Positions 1 to 6,801 of a stretch of 16,428 nt of DNA are shown here, piece by piece; the first letter of the stretch is position 1; each line of letters starts with the position of its first letter. This DNA is from Paludibacteraceae bacterium (GTDB lineage Bacteria; Bacteroidota; Bacteroidia; Bacteroidales; Paludibacteraceae), in contig JAEDFN010000040.1 in the NCBI GenBank assembly GCA_016292775.1, positions 1 through 16,428 on the forward strand, written 5' to 3'. The notes below the pieces were generated by a model. It was not told the origin of the DNA. It did no database searches and saw nothing but the letters and a program-made list of their open reading frames with translations. The translations under genes and the position numbers were made by a program.

Positions 1-567
1 CAAGTTGAGAATTTCAAGGAGAACGAGGATGTGGAAGATAATGATGTAAAGACTACTTCTGTGGTTTCCATGTATCCTCTGATTGAGGAGGAAGGTGAGA
101 TGATGGCCGCTGAGCCATTTGAGTGCTATAAATGGAATCGGTTTGACAAAAACATCATTGATTTCTTTGGTGGCGATAAGACCATCCTCGTAGGGTGTGC
201 TAAAAATAAGAAGCAAAAAGATTGGATTCTTGCGCATAGTATGTATAATGTTAGGCTTGGCAAAACCAAGGGTTCAATGGAAGAACATAGAGAAATGTTT
301 GGTAGAACGTCTTTGTTAGTTCTTTATGATTTTGGTAAACCAGATAAGCTCTTAGCCTATACGATTACAGGGCATAAGGAGATGGGTAGGGATGAACTGA
401 AGGCGATGGACTATCCCAACAAGAATCCGCGCAAGAGTTACATGATGTTCTCTATCGAACCTCTTAACGTGGATTTAAGGAATTTGATTAATCATCACCT
501 AATAGAGAAGTTAATAGAGATAAATCCAGAAAACGAAAAAGGTACACCAGTGTTTATAGAACCATAA
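1..567 (+). CDS. Unrecognised protein, C-terminal part (5' end outside window)
   Basis: The frame is open from the first base, so this is most likely the 3' part of a longer gene. A GTG at 31 has an AAGGAG-like stretch 9 bases upstream and could be a start, but the residues before it (acidic, Glu/Asn-rich) continue naturally into the same linker. I do not recognise the family. After an acidic, poorly conserved stretch of about 35 residues there is a compact mixed alpha/beta-looking segment with several aromatic residues (FECYKWNRFD, FFGGDKTILVG, SYMMFSIEPL). I see no signal peptide or membrane segment. Base composition is richer in G+C than the core genes to the right, which suggests transfer. 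It ends 18 bases before a truncated DUF262 gene on the same strand, so the two were probably co-transcribed. DUF262 genes are common in restriction and defence islands, but a defence role here rests only on this neighbourhood. Confidence 0.6.
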   Translation, partial: QVENFKENEDVEDNDVKTTSVVSMYPLIEEEGEMMAAEPFECYKWNRFDKNIIDFFGGDKTILVGCAKNKKQKDWILAHSMYNVRLGKTKGSMEEHREMFGRTSLLVLYDFGKPDKLLAYTITGHKEMGRDELKAMDYPNKNPRKSYMMFSIEPLNVDLRNLINHHLIEKLIEINPENEKGTPVFIEP

Positions 568-585
568 AAAAGACATAATAGCAAT

Positions 586-876
586 ATGAGTACAATACAG
601 AATAAGAAAATAGTAGCCAAAGAATACCCTTTGAAGGACATCCTGAGCAACAATAAATATTCCATCGACTATTTTCAAAGAGAGTATCGATGGCAAAAGG
701 AAAACATTGACCAGTTGATTGACGATTTGTACAGTGCTTTTCGTGCGGACTATAGGCCAGAACATTCAACAAAGGATGTAGCAAACTATGCAACATATTT
801 CATGGGGTCCATTGTCGTAATCGCAAAAGATGATGCTACAATGAGTATTATTGATGGGCAACAACGTGAGTTTTGA
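586..876 (+). pseudogene. DUF262 (GmrSD N-terminal-like) protein, truncated
   Basis: The 96-residue product matches the start of DUF262 proteins, the ParB-like nuclease/NTPase-type N-terminal domain of GmrSD-type modification-dependent restriction enzymes. Visible hallmarks are YFQREYRW at about residues 26-33, followed by a helix (ENIDQLIDDL), and IIDGQQR near residues 88-94. In intact members DGQQR is followed by a Leu-Thr-Thr helix and several hundred more residues, often with a DUF1524 HNH domain. Here the frame reads E-F and then TGA directly after DGQQR, and the downstream sequence is unrelated. The gene is therefore broken at 868-880 and almost certainly non-functional as a restriction enzyme. 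The start ATG at 586 has no clear Shine-Dalgarno, as is usual in Bacteroidota. It follows the upstream partial gene by 18 bases. Confidence 0.72.
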
Positions 877-1071
877 CAGGGGTTCGTCGCCGATGGGCTA
901 TTTATAACAGCAGCCCACATATTAAAAGTATATGTTGCCCCATGTATTTTAGTTAATGGCAGAACGTATGCCTTATCAAAAGAGCCATCGCTATTCGTTT
1001 CATATTTAGAAGATTCAAATGTTCCAGAAGATTCTTATGATTTAGCAGTGTATAATTTTAAGGGTGTATAA
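877..1071 (+). pseudogene. Trypsin-like serine protease fragment, no start codon
   Basis: Reading on in the same frame past the TGA at 874-876 gives 64 residues to a TAA at 1069-1071. They contain GFVADGLFITAAHIL, which resembles the catalytic-His motif (TAAH) of bacterial trypsin-like peptidases, and about 40 residues later DSYDLAVYNF, which resembles the catalytic-Asp motif (D-[IL]-A-V). The fragment ends there, so the GDSGG-type Ser segment is absent, and it has no start codon or N-terminal region of its own. It is best read as an internal remnant of a protease gene joined to the truncated DUF262 gene by a deletion or recombination at about 868-880. Stand-alone and fused trypsin-like domains are common in bacterial defence loci, but the original architecture cannot be recovered from this piece. 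The assignment rests on two short motifs with plausible spacing. Confidence 0.5.
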
Positions 1072-1264
1072 AGCCATTAACCCTTTCGTCATATTTACCA
1101 CAAATTAACGATGCAGAGTATCTAACACATTAATAATCAAATAAGAACACAATACAGAAATAGAGTTTGAGTCGTTGTTAGAAACAGTGGTTTTGCTTTT
1201 ACAAATTACTGATTCTCAATGTGATATGCCGAATTTTCATATTTTTTTCTTTTGTTTTCACGTC

Positions 1265-1282
1265 CTACTTGCCAATACAGAA
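1265..1282 (-). repeat. Outer copy of the mnmE-end direct repeat (putative att site)
   Basis: On the minus strand this reads TTCTGTATTGGCAAGTAG, which would translate F-C-I-G-K-stop. It is a 16/18 match to the last 18 bases of mnmE at 1286-1303, in the same orientation and three bases beyond the mnmE stop. Both mismatches are third-position synonymous changes (GGG/GGC and AAA/AAG). That pattern suggests this copy derives from the end of another mnmE gene carried by an element rather than from local slippage. The 3' end of trmE/mnmE is the documented integration site of SGI1-type islands, whose 18-bp repeats have a very similar sequence. Confidence 0.7.
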
Positions 1283-1285
1283 TGT

Positions 1286-1303
1286 CTATTTCCCAATACA
1301 GAA
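1286..1303 (-). repeat. Inner copy of the direct repeat, last codons and stop of mnmE
   Basis: On the minus strand it reads TTCTGTATTGGGAAATAG and supplies the conserved C-terminal F-C-I-G-K and the stop of mnmE. It is paired with the copy at 1265-1282, with a centre-to-centre offset of 21 bases. Similarity begins exactly at the TTC codon and ends exactly at the stop, which suits a site-specific recombination core. Confidence 0.7.
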
Positions 1304-2692
1304 CTTGGAAAAAATGTTTGAAAGTACTTCCGGGGTTGTAATTTCTCCTCCTGTAATTTCTGATAGGTAGTGGATTGTTTCTCTTGCATCTTGGGCTATG
1401 AAGTCTGATGGTATATTATTGTTTAACCCTTCAATGATGCGCTCAATAGATTCTAAAGAGTGTTGAAGGGCTTCGTAATGACGTACATTGTTGACAATTA
1501 TATCGTTATTAATATCTTCTGATATACCGGCTTTTTCGTATAATAGATTTGTGAGTTCTTCTATGTATTGCTCTTTTTTAGCGGATATCAGTAAGATGTT
1601 ATTCAGAGTGTCGGATAGATGCAGTTTTATAGTGTCAAGTTGTTGTTGTGTTGCAATATCAATTTTATTGATTACTGTAATTATTATTTTACCGCTCTCT
1701 AATAGGTATTGTTTTATATCGTTAATTTTTTCTATTTCGTAGTTGCTACCATCTATTACCCAAATTACTATTTGTGAGTGGTTTATCGCGTTATAACTTC
1801 TTTCTATTCCTATTTTTTCTATGGTGTCACTTGTGCTGCGAATACCGGCTGTGTCAATAAATCTAAACGATATTCCATTGATATTTACTACGTCTTCTAT
1901 TATATCTCGAGTTGTGCCCGGTATATCACTTACTATTGCCTTCTCTTCTCCTATAAGGTGATTCAAGAGTGTGGATTTACCTACGTTAGTATTTCCGATT
2001 ATCGACACTGGTATGCCGTTTTTTATGGCATTGCCGGTAGAAAAAGAAGATGTTAATTTCTTTATTTCGTTATATAGCTCAGTGGAAATTTGGATAAGCT
2101 CTTTACGATCGGCAAATTCCAATTCTTCATGGTCGCCAAAATCCAATTCAAGCTCTAATAATGATACCAAATGAAGTAATTTTTCTCTTAATAAAGATAG
2201 CTTGTTCGAAAATGTTCCTTTCATTTGATTCAAAGCAACGGAATGTGCAGCTTTTGTTTGTGAATTTATTAAATCAGCTACTGCTTCTGCTTGTGATAAA
2301 TCCATCTTTCCATTAAAAAATGCCCTTTGAGTGAATTCGCCCGCCGTTGCTAATCGACATCCTTTATTTATCAATAAACTTAGTATTCTTTGTTGGATAT
2401 ATATAGAGCCGTGACAAGATATTTCAACAACGTCTTCTCCCGTAAATGAATGTGGGGCCCGAAATAGTGATACTACTACTTTATCTATCTCTTCTTCACA
2501 TTCATATATTGTTCCATATATAGCTTGATAGGCTGATGCAGTTTTTATTTCTACATCTTTTTTATTTGCTTTAAAAATTGATGATACTATTTCTATTGAT
2601 TGATTTCCACTGATACGTATAACAGCTATTCCTCCAACTCCCGGAGCGGTGGAAATAGCTGCTATAGTATCATCTTTAAGATGATTTATCAT
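1286..2692 (-). CDS. mnmE: tRNA modification GTPase MnmE
   Basis: MnmE, with MnmG, adds the carboxymethylaminomethyl group to the wobble uridine (U34) of certain tRNAs, using a methylene-THF-derived carbon and GTP hydrolysis in the cytoplasm. The 468 residues are normal length. The N-terminal folate-binding domain begins DTIAAISTAPGVGGIAVIRISG (residues 8-29). The inserted G domain has a P-loop GNTNVGKST (about 233-241), switch residues PGTTRD (258-263), DTAG (280-283) and NKID (342-345). The protein ends in F-C-I-G-K with the conserved catalytic-region Cys at 465, so the gene is intact despite the duplicated end beyond its stop. It starts 13 bases after the uridine phosphorylase-like gene and is probably co-transcribed with it. 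No hairpin terminator is visible past the stop. Confidence 0.97.
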   Translation of the reverse strand: MINHLKDDTIAAISTAPGVGGIAVIRISGNQSIEIVSSIFKANKKDVEIKTASAYQAIYGTIYECEEEIDKVVVSLFRAPHSFTGEDVVEISCHGSIYIQQRILSLLINKGCRLATAGEFTQRAFFNGKMDLSQAEAVADLINSQTKAAHSVALNQMKGTFSNKLSLLREKLLHLVSLLELELDFGDHEELEFADRKELIQISTELYNEIKKLTSSFSTGNAIKNGIPVSIIGNTNVGKSTLLNHLIGEEKAIVSDIPGTTRDIIEDVVNINGISFRFIDTAGIRSTSDTIEKIGIERSYNAINHSQIVIWVIDGSNYEIEKINDIKQYLLESGKIIITVINKIDIATQQQLDTIKLHLSDTLNNILLISAKKEQYIEELTNLLYEKAGISEDINNDIIVNNVRHYEALQHSLESIERIIEGLNNNIPSDFIAQDARETIHYLSEITGGEITTPEVLSNIFSKFCIGK

Positions 2693-2705
2693 ATACTTTA
2701 TATTT

Positions 2706-3575
2706 TTAAATTCTGTCTAATACAATCTTTACCAATTCTTCCATAGATCCTTTGTATTCGGTATTCATATTCTTGCTTACTCTACCGGCTATTATTGCAC
2801 ATACGGTCATTGCTTTATGCCCTAATAATGCACTCATTCCGGCAAGTGCAGAACTCTCCATTTCAAAATTGGTTATTACTCTATCTTTGTATTTAAAAGA
2901 CATTATTTTTTTATTTAATTCAATATCAAGAGGTTTTGCTCTTACGTATCTGCCTTGCGGACCATAAAATCCGGGTGCTGAAATAGTTATTCCTTTTATC
3001 ATATCATACCCGATTTTGTCTACTAGTTCTCTGTTGGCATGCACAAAATATGGAGCTGCTAATCTTCTTCCGAATTGGGTGTGATCACAAAATGCTCTCT
3101 CCATTTCCAAGTCAAATACTCCTTCAGGTACTTCGTAATAATTTAATAGTCCGTCAAAACCGACCGACATCTCTGCTACTACATAACTGCCTATGGGACA
3201 TATAGGTTGTATACCCCCTGAGGTGCCTATTCTAACCATAGTTAGGGTAGTGTGCTCTTTCTTTATTTCTCTAGTGTTGAAGTCAATATTTGCCAATGCA
3301 TCCAACTCCGTTATCACGATATCCATGTTGTCACATCCAATACCATGAGAAACACATGATATCCGTTTCCCTTTATATGTTCCTGTTATAGTATGAAATT
3401 CTCTATTAGATACTTCACACTCAATATTATCAAAATGGCTCGCTACCATGGTTACTCTATTCGGATCTCCAACTAATATAATTGTTGTAGCTAATTGCTC
3501 AGGCTTTACATGTAAATGAAATATACTTCCATCATTATTGATGATAAGTTCTGAGGCTTCTATTTTTCTTTCCAT
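2706..3575 (-). CDS. udp: Uridine phosphorylase-like nucleoside phosphorylase
   Basis: This is a member of the PNP/UDP family, which cleaves a nucleoside with phosphate to the free base and (deoxy)ribose 1-phosphate in the cytosol for salvage. Visible features are the phosphate-binding GDPNR (residues 36-40), the IGTSGGIQ core strand (about 114-121), the FEMESSAL ribose-binding segment in the C-terminal third, and a GPQGRYVR segment. The Q-x-R in that segment resembles the uracil-recognising Gln-Arg pair of uridine phosphorylases. The C-terminal KGSMEE stretch is also udp-like. Length is 289 residues against about 253 for the E. coli enzyme. A TATATTTG box lies just upstream on this strand, so it may head the udp-mnmE pair. 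Uridine rather than purine specificity is inferred from the motif. Confidence 0.85.
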   Translation of the reverse strand: MERKIEASELIINNDGSIFHLHVKPEQLATTIILVGDPNRVTMVASHFDNIECEVSNREFHTITGTYKGKRISCVSHGIGCDNMDIVITELDALANIDFNTREIKKEHTTLTMVRIGTSGGIQPICPIGSYVVAEMSVGFDGLLNYYEVPEGVFDLEMERAFCDHTQFGRRLAAPYFVHANRELVDKIGYDMIKGITISAPGFYGPQGRYVRAKPLDIELNKKIMSFKYKDRVITNFEMESSALAGMSALLGHKAMTVCAIIAGRVSKNMNTEYKGSMEELVKIVLDRI

Positions 3576-3594
3576 ATTGTTTCTTATTTTTTTG

Positions 3595-3602
3595 CAAATA
3601 TA
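3595..3602 (-). promoter_or_regulatory. Possible Bacteroidota -7 box before udp
   Basis: Read on the minus strand the sequence is TATATTTG, matching TAnnTTTG, about 20 bases before the udp ATG. No convincing TTTG -33 element is seen at the usual distance, so this is weak. It would allow udp-mnmE to be transcribed apart from the genes upstream. Confidence 0.35.
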
Positions 3603-3622
3603 CGATTTTTTTTAATTCATTT

Positions 3623-4366
3623 CTACATTTTTAGGTAAAATTCCTTTGTCAATCCAATATATTCTTCAGTGTAATTATGCCTGCTTATCTCTATTGTCAA
3701 TATATCTTCAATATATGCTTTTTCTGATTGGTTAATGTACTTTTCTGTTCCTAATATATTCTCATTTTTTTGAAGTTCTATGAGTAATCGCTTTGGCATT
3801 GATGTTGGTGTAGGGTAGACTTTTGTAATTCTATTCACTGAAAAATGGTATTGTTTCGCTAGATTAATAAATTCTTTTCCCTCTTTAAATGGTAATATAA
3901 CAGAAAATATTCCGTTTGTGGAAAGTAATTTATGTGAATAACTCAATAAATCATTATAAGAAAGAGTGTTCGTATGACGAGCAACACTTCTTTGATTATT
4001 AGGGCATTGAAGTGAATTATTGAAATATGGAGGATTACTGACTATAATATCGTATTGTTTATTAGGATTATAAGTTTGTAACGAATCATTTATTGCAGAT
4101 AATCGATTATTCCATGGCGAATAGTTAAAATTATCTTTTGCGTCTAATATTGATGCTTTGTCGATATCAATAGCATCGATATTGACAAAATTATATCTTT
4201 GAGCAATAATTAGTGAAATTACTCCGCATCCTGTACCTACTTCTAACAATTGTTTATCTGTTTTGCGTAGTTGAGTCCAACATCCGAGCAATACTGCATC
4301 GGTACCTACTTTCATGGAAGAATTATCTTGCTTTACAGAAAATTTTTTAAATTGAAAAATACTCAT
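3623..4366 (-). CDS. trmN6: tRNA1(Val) (adenine37-N6)-methyltransferase-like
   Basis: The 247-residue protein looks like TrmN6 (YfiC), which uses S-adenosylmethionine to methylate A37 next to the anticodon of tRNA1(Val). The family-typical N-terminal segment FSVKQDNSSMKVGTDAVLLG is followed by the SAM-binding motif EVGTGCGVISL (about 42-52), an acidic D-x-D in VNIDAIDID (61-69) and the amino-methyltransferase motif NPPYF (111-115). The stretch after NPPYF, with NNQRSVARH, is also typical of this family. The start overlaps the stop of the upstream deaminase by four bases (ATGA at 4363-4366), so the two are translationally coupled. Both act on tRNA bases, supporting the call. Other N6-adenine methyltransferases of the same fold cannot be fully excluded. 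Confidence 0.88.
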   Translation of the reverse strand: MSIFQFKKFSVKQDNSSMKVGTDAVLLGCWTQLRKTDKQLLEVGTGCGVISLIIAQRYNFVNIDAIDIDKASILDAKDNFNYSPWNNRLSAINDSLQTYNPNKQYDIIVSNPPYFNNSLQCPNNQRSVARHTNTLSYNDLLSYSHKLLSTNGIFSVILPFKEGKEFINLAKQYHFSVNRITKVYPTPTSMPKRLLIELQKNENILGTEKYINQSEKAYIEDILTIEISRHNYTEEYIGLTKEFYLKM

Positions 4367-4797
4367 TTCCTTTTACTTTTAAAGAAGTTTTGAAGTAATG
4401 TCAGTGCTTCATTGCTCATAACTCCTTTCGTTATCGAAGTTTTTGGATGTAGCAGAGATGGTGAAAAATTACTGAACCCTCTTTTGGGGTCATCAGCACC
4501 ATATACAATTCTTGATATTTGACTCCAAGCAAGTGCTCCGGCACACATTGTACAAGGTTCTAATGTAACATATAAGGTGCAGTTTGTTAGGTATTTACCT
4601 CCAATTTTATTGGTGGCGGATGTTATTGCTTGCATCTCTGCATGGGCAGTAGTATCGTTTAATGTCTCTGTTAAGTTATGAGCTCTGGCTATAATTTTAT
4701 CGTTGCATACTATGATAGCTCCTACCGGTACTTCCCCCTTTTCATAAGCAGCTTCGGCCTCTTTCAAAGCCTGTTTCATATAGAAATTATCATCCAT
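4363..4797 (-). CDS. tadA: tRNA-specific adenosine deaminase TadA-like
   Basis: This is a zinc-dependent cytidine/deoxycytidylate-deaminase-fold enzyme. TadA converts A34 to inosine in the tRNA-Arg(ACG) anticodon. The zinc site is complete: HAE at residues 52-54 (His ligand, Glu proton shuttle) and PCTMCAGA at 81-88 (Cys82 and Cys85 ligands). The VPVGAIIV segment and the N-terminal MKQALKEAEAAYEKGEVP helix are typical of TadA. Length (144) is slightly under that of the E. coli protein. It heads an operon with the trmN6-like gene and is transcribed divergently from fabH. Guanine deaminase has the same fold and similar motifs in some lineages, so the substrate is assigned by similarity and by the tRNA-modifying neighbours. 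Confidence 0.85.
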   Translation of the reverse strand: MDDNFYMKQALKEAEAAYEKGEVPVGAIIVCNDKIIARAHNLTETLNDTTAHAEMQAITSATNKIGGKYLTNCTLYVTLEPCTMCAGALAWSQISRIVYGADDPKRGFSNFSPSLLHPKTSITKGVMSNEALTLLQNFFKSKRK

Positions 4798-4819
4798 TTT
4801 TTTATCTTTTATTTATTTG

Positions 4820-4827
4820 CAAAGATA
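4820..4827 (-). promoter_or_regulatory. Bacteroidota -7 box for tadA-trmN6
   Basis: The minus strand reads TATCTTTG, matching TAnnTTTG, about 23 bases before the tadA start. A -33 TTTG is not clear. Position and orientation fit the divergent promoter region. Confidence 0.5.
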
Positions 4828-4909
4828 ATCTTTTTTATTGATAATACATAGATGATATCGAATGTCAAAAATGAAGAATGTATATATTTTTTATTTCAAA
4901 TATATTTTG

Positions 4910-4917
4910 TAACTTTG
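4910..4917 (+). promoter_or_regulatory. Bacteroidota -7 box for fabH
   Basis: TAACTTTG matches TAnnTTTG and is followed by GC, as is common for this promoter class. Transcription would start near 4924, leaving a leader of about 80 bases before fabH that contains the inverted repeat at 4931-4978. The -33 element is not evident. Confidence 0.5.
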
Positions 4918-4930
4918 CAGTCTATATGGG

Positions 4931-4978
4931 TTGCACAATTTTAGGTATAGAGGAATTACAATGTATAATATTGTGCGA
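4931..4978 (+). repeat. Inverted repeat in the fabH leader
   Basis: The arms TTGCACAAT (4931-4939) and ATTGTGCGA (4970-4978) pair over nine positions, including one G-U, around a 30-base loop. The repeat lies entirely between the -7 box and the fabH start. It could be a leader hairpin or a pair of operator half-sites; the sequence does not distinguish these. Confidence 0.4.
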
Positions 4979-5005
4979 TTTTTGTTTAATTGAATTTTAT
5001 TAGAA

Positions 5006-6010
5006 ATGATTGAAAATAAAGTTAGAGCGGCTATTACTGCCGTAGAGGCTTATTTGCCTGATTATGTTCTTACAAATGATGAATTAAGTCGCATGGTTGA
5101 TACCTCCGATGAGTGGATAATGACTCGCGTTGGTATTAAAGAGAGAAGAATTCTTAAGAAAGAAGATGCCGGAATGACTTATATGGCTGTAAAGGCGGTT
5201 AAAACTCTTTTGGAGAAAAATAATATTGACCCTTCAGAAATTGGGGCTCTTATTTGCTCTACAGTTACACCGGATATGGTTTTCCCTTCTTCAGCAGCAA
5301 TTATTGCCAATGCTTGTGGTATTGTAGATGCTATGACATTTGATATGAATGTAGGTTGCGCAGGTTTTATTCACGCATGCAAAACTGCTTCTTTATATAT
5401 TGAAAGTGGTTTTTGTAAGAAATTTATAGTATGTAGTGGAGAAAAAATGTCTTCTATTATTGACTATACCGATCGTAATACCTGCCCTTTATTCGGTGAT
5501 GGTGCTGCTGCCGTACTTTTAGAGCCTTGTGCTGATGGTAATGGTTTGCAAGATGCTATCCTTCGCTCAAATGGTATTGGTAAAGAATATTTACATATGG
5601 TAGCGGGTGGCTCTCTTCATCCGGCTTCTCATGAAACTGTAGATAAACGTCAACATTTTGTATATCAAGACGGTAAAAACGTTTTTAAATGGGCAGTTAG
5701 TAAAATGGCAGACGTTTCTTGTGAAATGATGGAAAGAAATCATCTAAGTCCTGATGATGTTTATTTTCTCCCTCATCAAGCAAATCTTAGAATTATTGAG
5801 GCTGTTGGTAAAAGAATGGGTATTAAAGAAGATAGAGTACTTGTCAATATTCAAACTAGAGCAAATACTTCTTCCGCTACAATTCCTATTCTTTTATGGG
5901 ATAATAAACATATGTTCTTAAAAGGAGATAATCTTATTCTTTCTTCTTTTGGAGCCGGTTTTGCCTGGGGGTCTCTCTGGATAAAATGGGCTGTTGATAA
6001 TATGAAATGA
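5006..6010 (+). CDS. fabH: 3-oxoacyl-ACP synthase III (FabH) family
   Basis: FabH condenses an acyl-CoA primer with malonyl-ACP to start fatty acid synthesis in the cytoplasm. The thiolase-fold catalytic triad is present: Cys118 in NVGCAGF, His257 in PHQAN and Asn287 in RANTSS. The usual Gly before this Asn is Ala here (RANTSSATIP rather than GNTSAASIP). GDGAAAVLLEP (164-174) and SFGAGFAWGS near the end are standard. Length (334) is near normal. It stands alone with its own leader and terminator, away from the rpmF-plsX context where the housekeeping fabH often sits. It may therefore be a second paralogue with a distinct primer preference; that is inference. The ATG at 5006 gives the expected N-terminus. 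Confidence 0.92.
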   Translation: MIENKVRAAITAVEAYLPDYVLTNDELSRMVDTSDEWIMTRVGIKERRILKKEDAGMTYMAVKAVKTLLEKNNIDPSEIGALICSTVTPDMVFPSSAAIIANACGIVDAMTFDMNVGCAGFIHACKTASLYIESGFCKKFIVCSGEKMSSIIDYTDRNTCPLFGDGAAAVLLEPCADGNGLQDAILRSNGIGKEYLHMVAGGSLHPASHETVDKRQHFVYQDGKNVFKWAVSKMADVSCEMMERNHLSPDDVYFLPHQANLRIIEAVGKRMGIKEDRVLVNIQTRANTSSATIPILLWDNKHMFLKGDNLILSSFGAGFAWGSLWIKWAVDNMK

Positions 6011-6034
6011 TATTATTCTATTTAATTATATATA

Positions 6035-6068
6035 AGATGTATCAATTTCATTGATGCATCTTTTTTTT
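6035..6068 (+). terminator. Rho-independent terminator after fabH
   Basis: The arms AGATGTATCAA and TTGATGCATCT (11 pairs including one G-U) enclose a five-base loop and run into eight T residues. It lies 25 bases after the fabH stop and separates fabH from the two-component locus. Confidence 0.85.
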
Positions 6069-6090
6069 ACCAATATTATTCTAATCCGGT

Positions 6091-6768
6091 ATGAAACTCT
6101 TATTAGTTGAAGATGACGAAATGTTGAGAAATTCAATGAGTGAAGTTCTTATAAAACAGCATTTTGTAGTAGAACAAGCAAAGGATTTTTTCGAGGCCGA
6201 AGAGAAAATTTCTTTGTATGATTATTCTTTGATTATTCTTGATCTTACCTTGCCTGGTGGCGATGGGTTGGAATTATTATATAAATTGAAAAAGATTAAG
6301 AAAAACACATCTGTACTCATTATTTCGGCTCGCAATGCTGTCGATGATAAAGTTAAAGGTCTTGACCTTGGAGCCGATGATTACCTTGCAAAACCATTCC
6401 ATTTAGCGGAATTTGTGGCTAGAGTAAAGAGTATTATCCGTCGTAACAATAGGTCCGGTTCAGATTTTTTAGAGGCAGGTAATCTAAAATTATTCCCTAA
6501 TGAACGCGTAGTATATGTAAATGATGTATTGTTGAATTTGGGGAAAAAAGAGTTTGATATTATCAGTTTCTTTTTAGAGAGAGTTGGCTTTGTCGTATCT
6601 AAAGAATCTTTGGCAGAAGCTGTTTGGGGTGATAATATCGATCAAGTGGATAATTTTGATTTTATTTATGCTCAAATGAAGAATGTTAGAAAGAAACTTT
6701 CTGAAGTAAAGTCTACTTTCGTCATTAAATCCATATATGGGTTCGGATATAAAGGAGTGGTGGAATAA
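6091..6768 (+). CDS. OmpR/PhoB-family response regulator
   Basis: This is a two-domain DNA-binding regulator of 225 residues. The receiver domain has the acidic pocket at VEDDE (Glu7-Asp9), the phosphoacceptor Asp51 in ILDLTLPGG, Ser79 in IISA and Lys101 in LAKPF, so it should be phosphorylatable. The C-terminal winged-helix domain (about 130-225) shows LGKKEFDIISFFLE and ends in the YGFGYKG wing. It is followed 33 bases later by a histidine kinase, its likely partner, and then by two PepSY-like exported proteins. Similar Bacteroidota loci have been called QseBC-like, but the signal and targets are unknown here. No TAnnTTTG promoter is obvious between the fabH terminator and the start. Confidence 0.93.
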   Translation: MKLLLVEDDEMLRNSMSEVLIKQHFVVEQAKDFFEAEEKISLYDYSLIILDLTLPGGDGLELLYKLKKIKKNTSVLIISARNAVDDKVKGLDLGADDYLAKPFHLAEFVARVKSIIRRNNRSGSDFLEAGNLKLFPNERVVYVNDVLLNLGKKEFDIISFFLERVGFVVSKESLAEAVWGDNIDQVDNFDFIYAQMKNVRKKLSEVKSTFVIKSIYGFGYKGVVE

Positions 6769-6801
6769 TTATTTATCATATAATCTAATAGGTTCGGTTT
6801 T

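Noticed and set aside
31..33. GTG at 31 as the true start of the first gene
   Set aside because: The frame is open to the edge and Shine-Dalgarno use is weak in this phylum, so a start outside the window is more likely. The AAGGAG-like stretch means it is not fully excluded.
511..796. Minus-strand frames across the first gene and DUF262 junction
   Set aside because: They overlap better-supported plus-strand coding sequence and have Cys/Phe-rich composition typical of shadows.
1199..1240. Thirteen-residue minus-strand frame (MKIRHITLRISNL) just beyond the outer repeat, considered as the start of a truncated integrase
   Set aside because: It has an A-rich leader and a suggestive place, but 13 residues are too few to assign to any family.
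1072..1264. Search for an RNA gene or mnmE terminator between the protease fragment and the repeat
   Set aside because: No stable hairpin with a T-run and no tRNA-like fold was seen; only A/T-rich sequence and one copy of the CAATACAGAA core.
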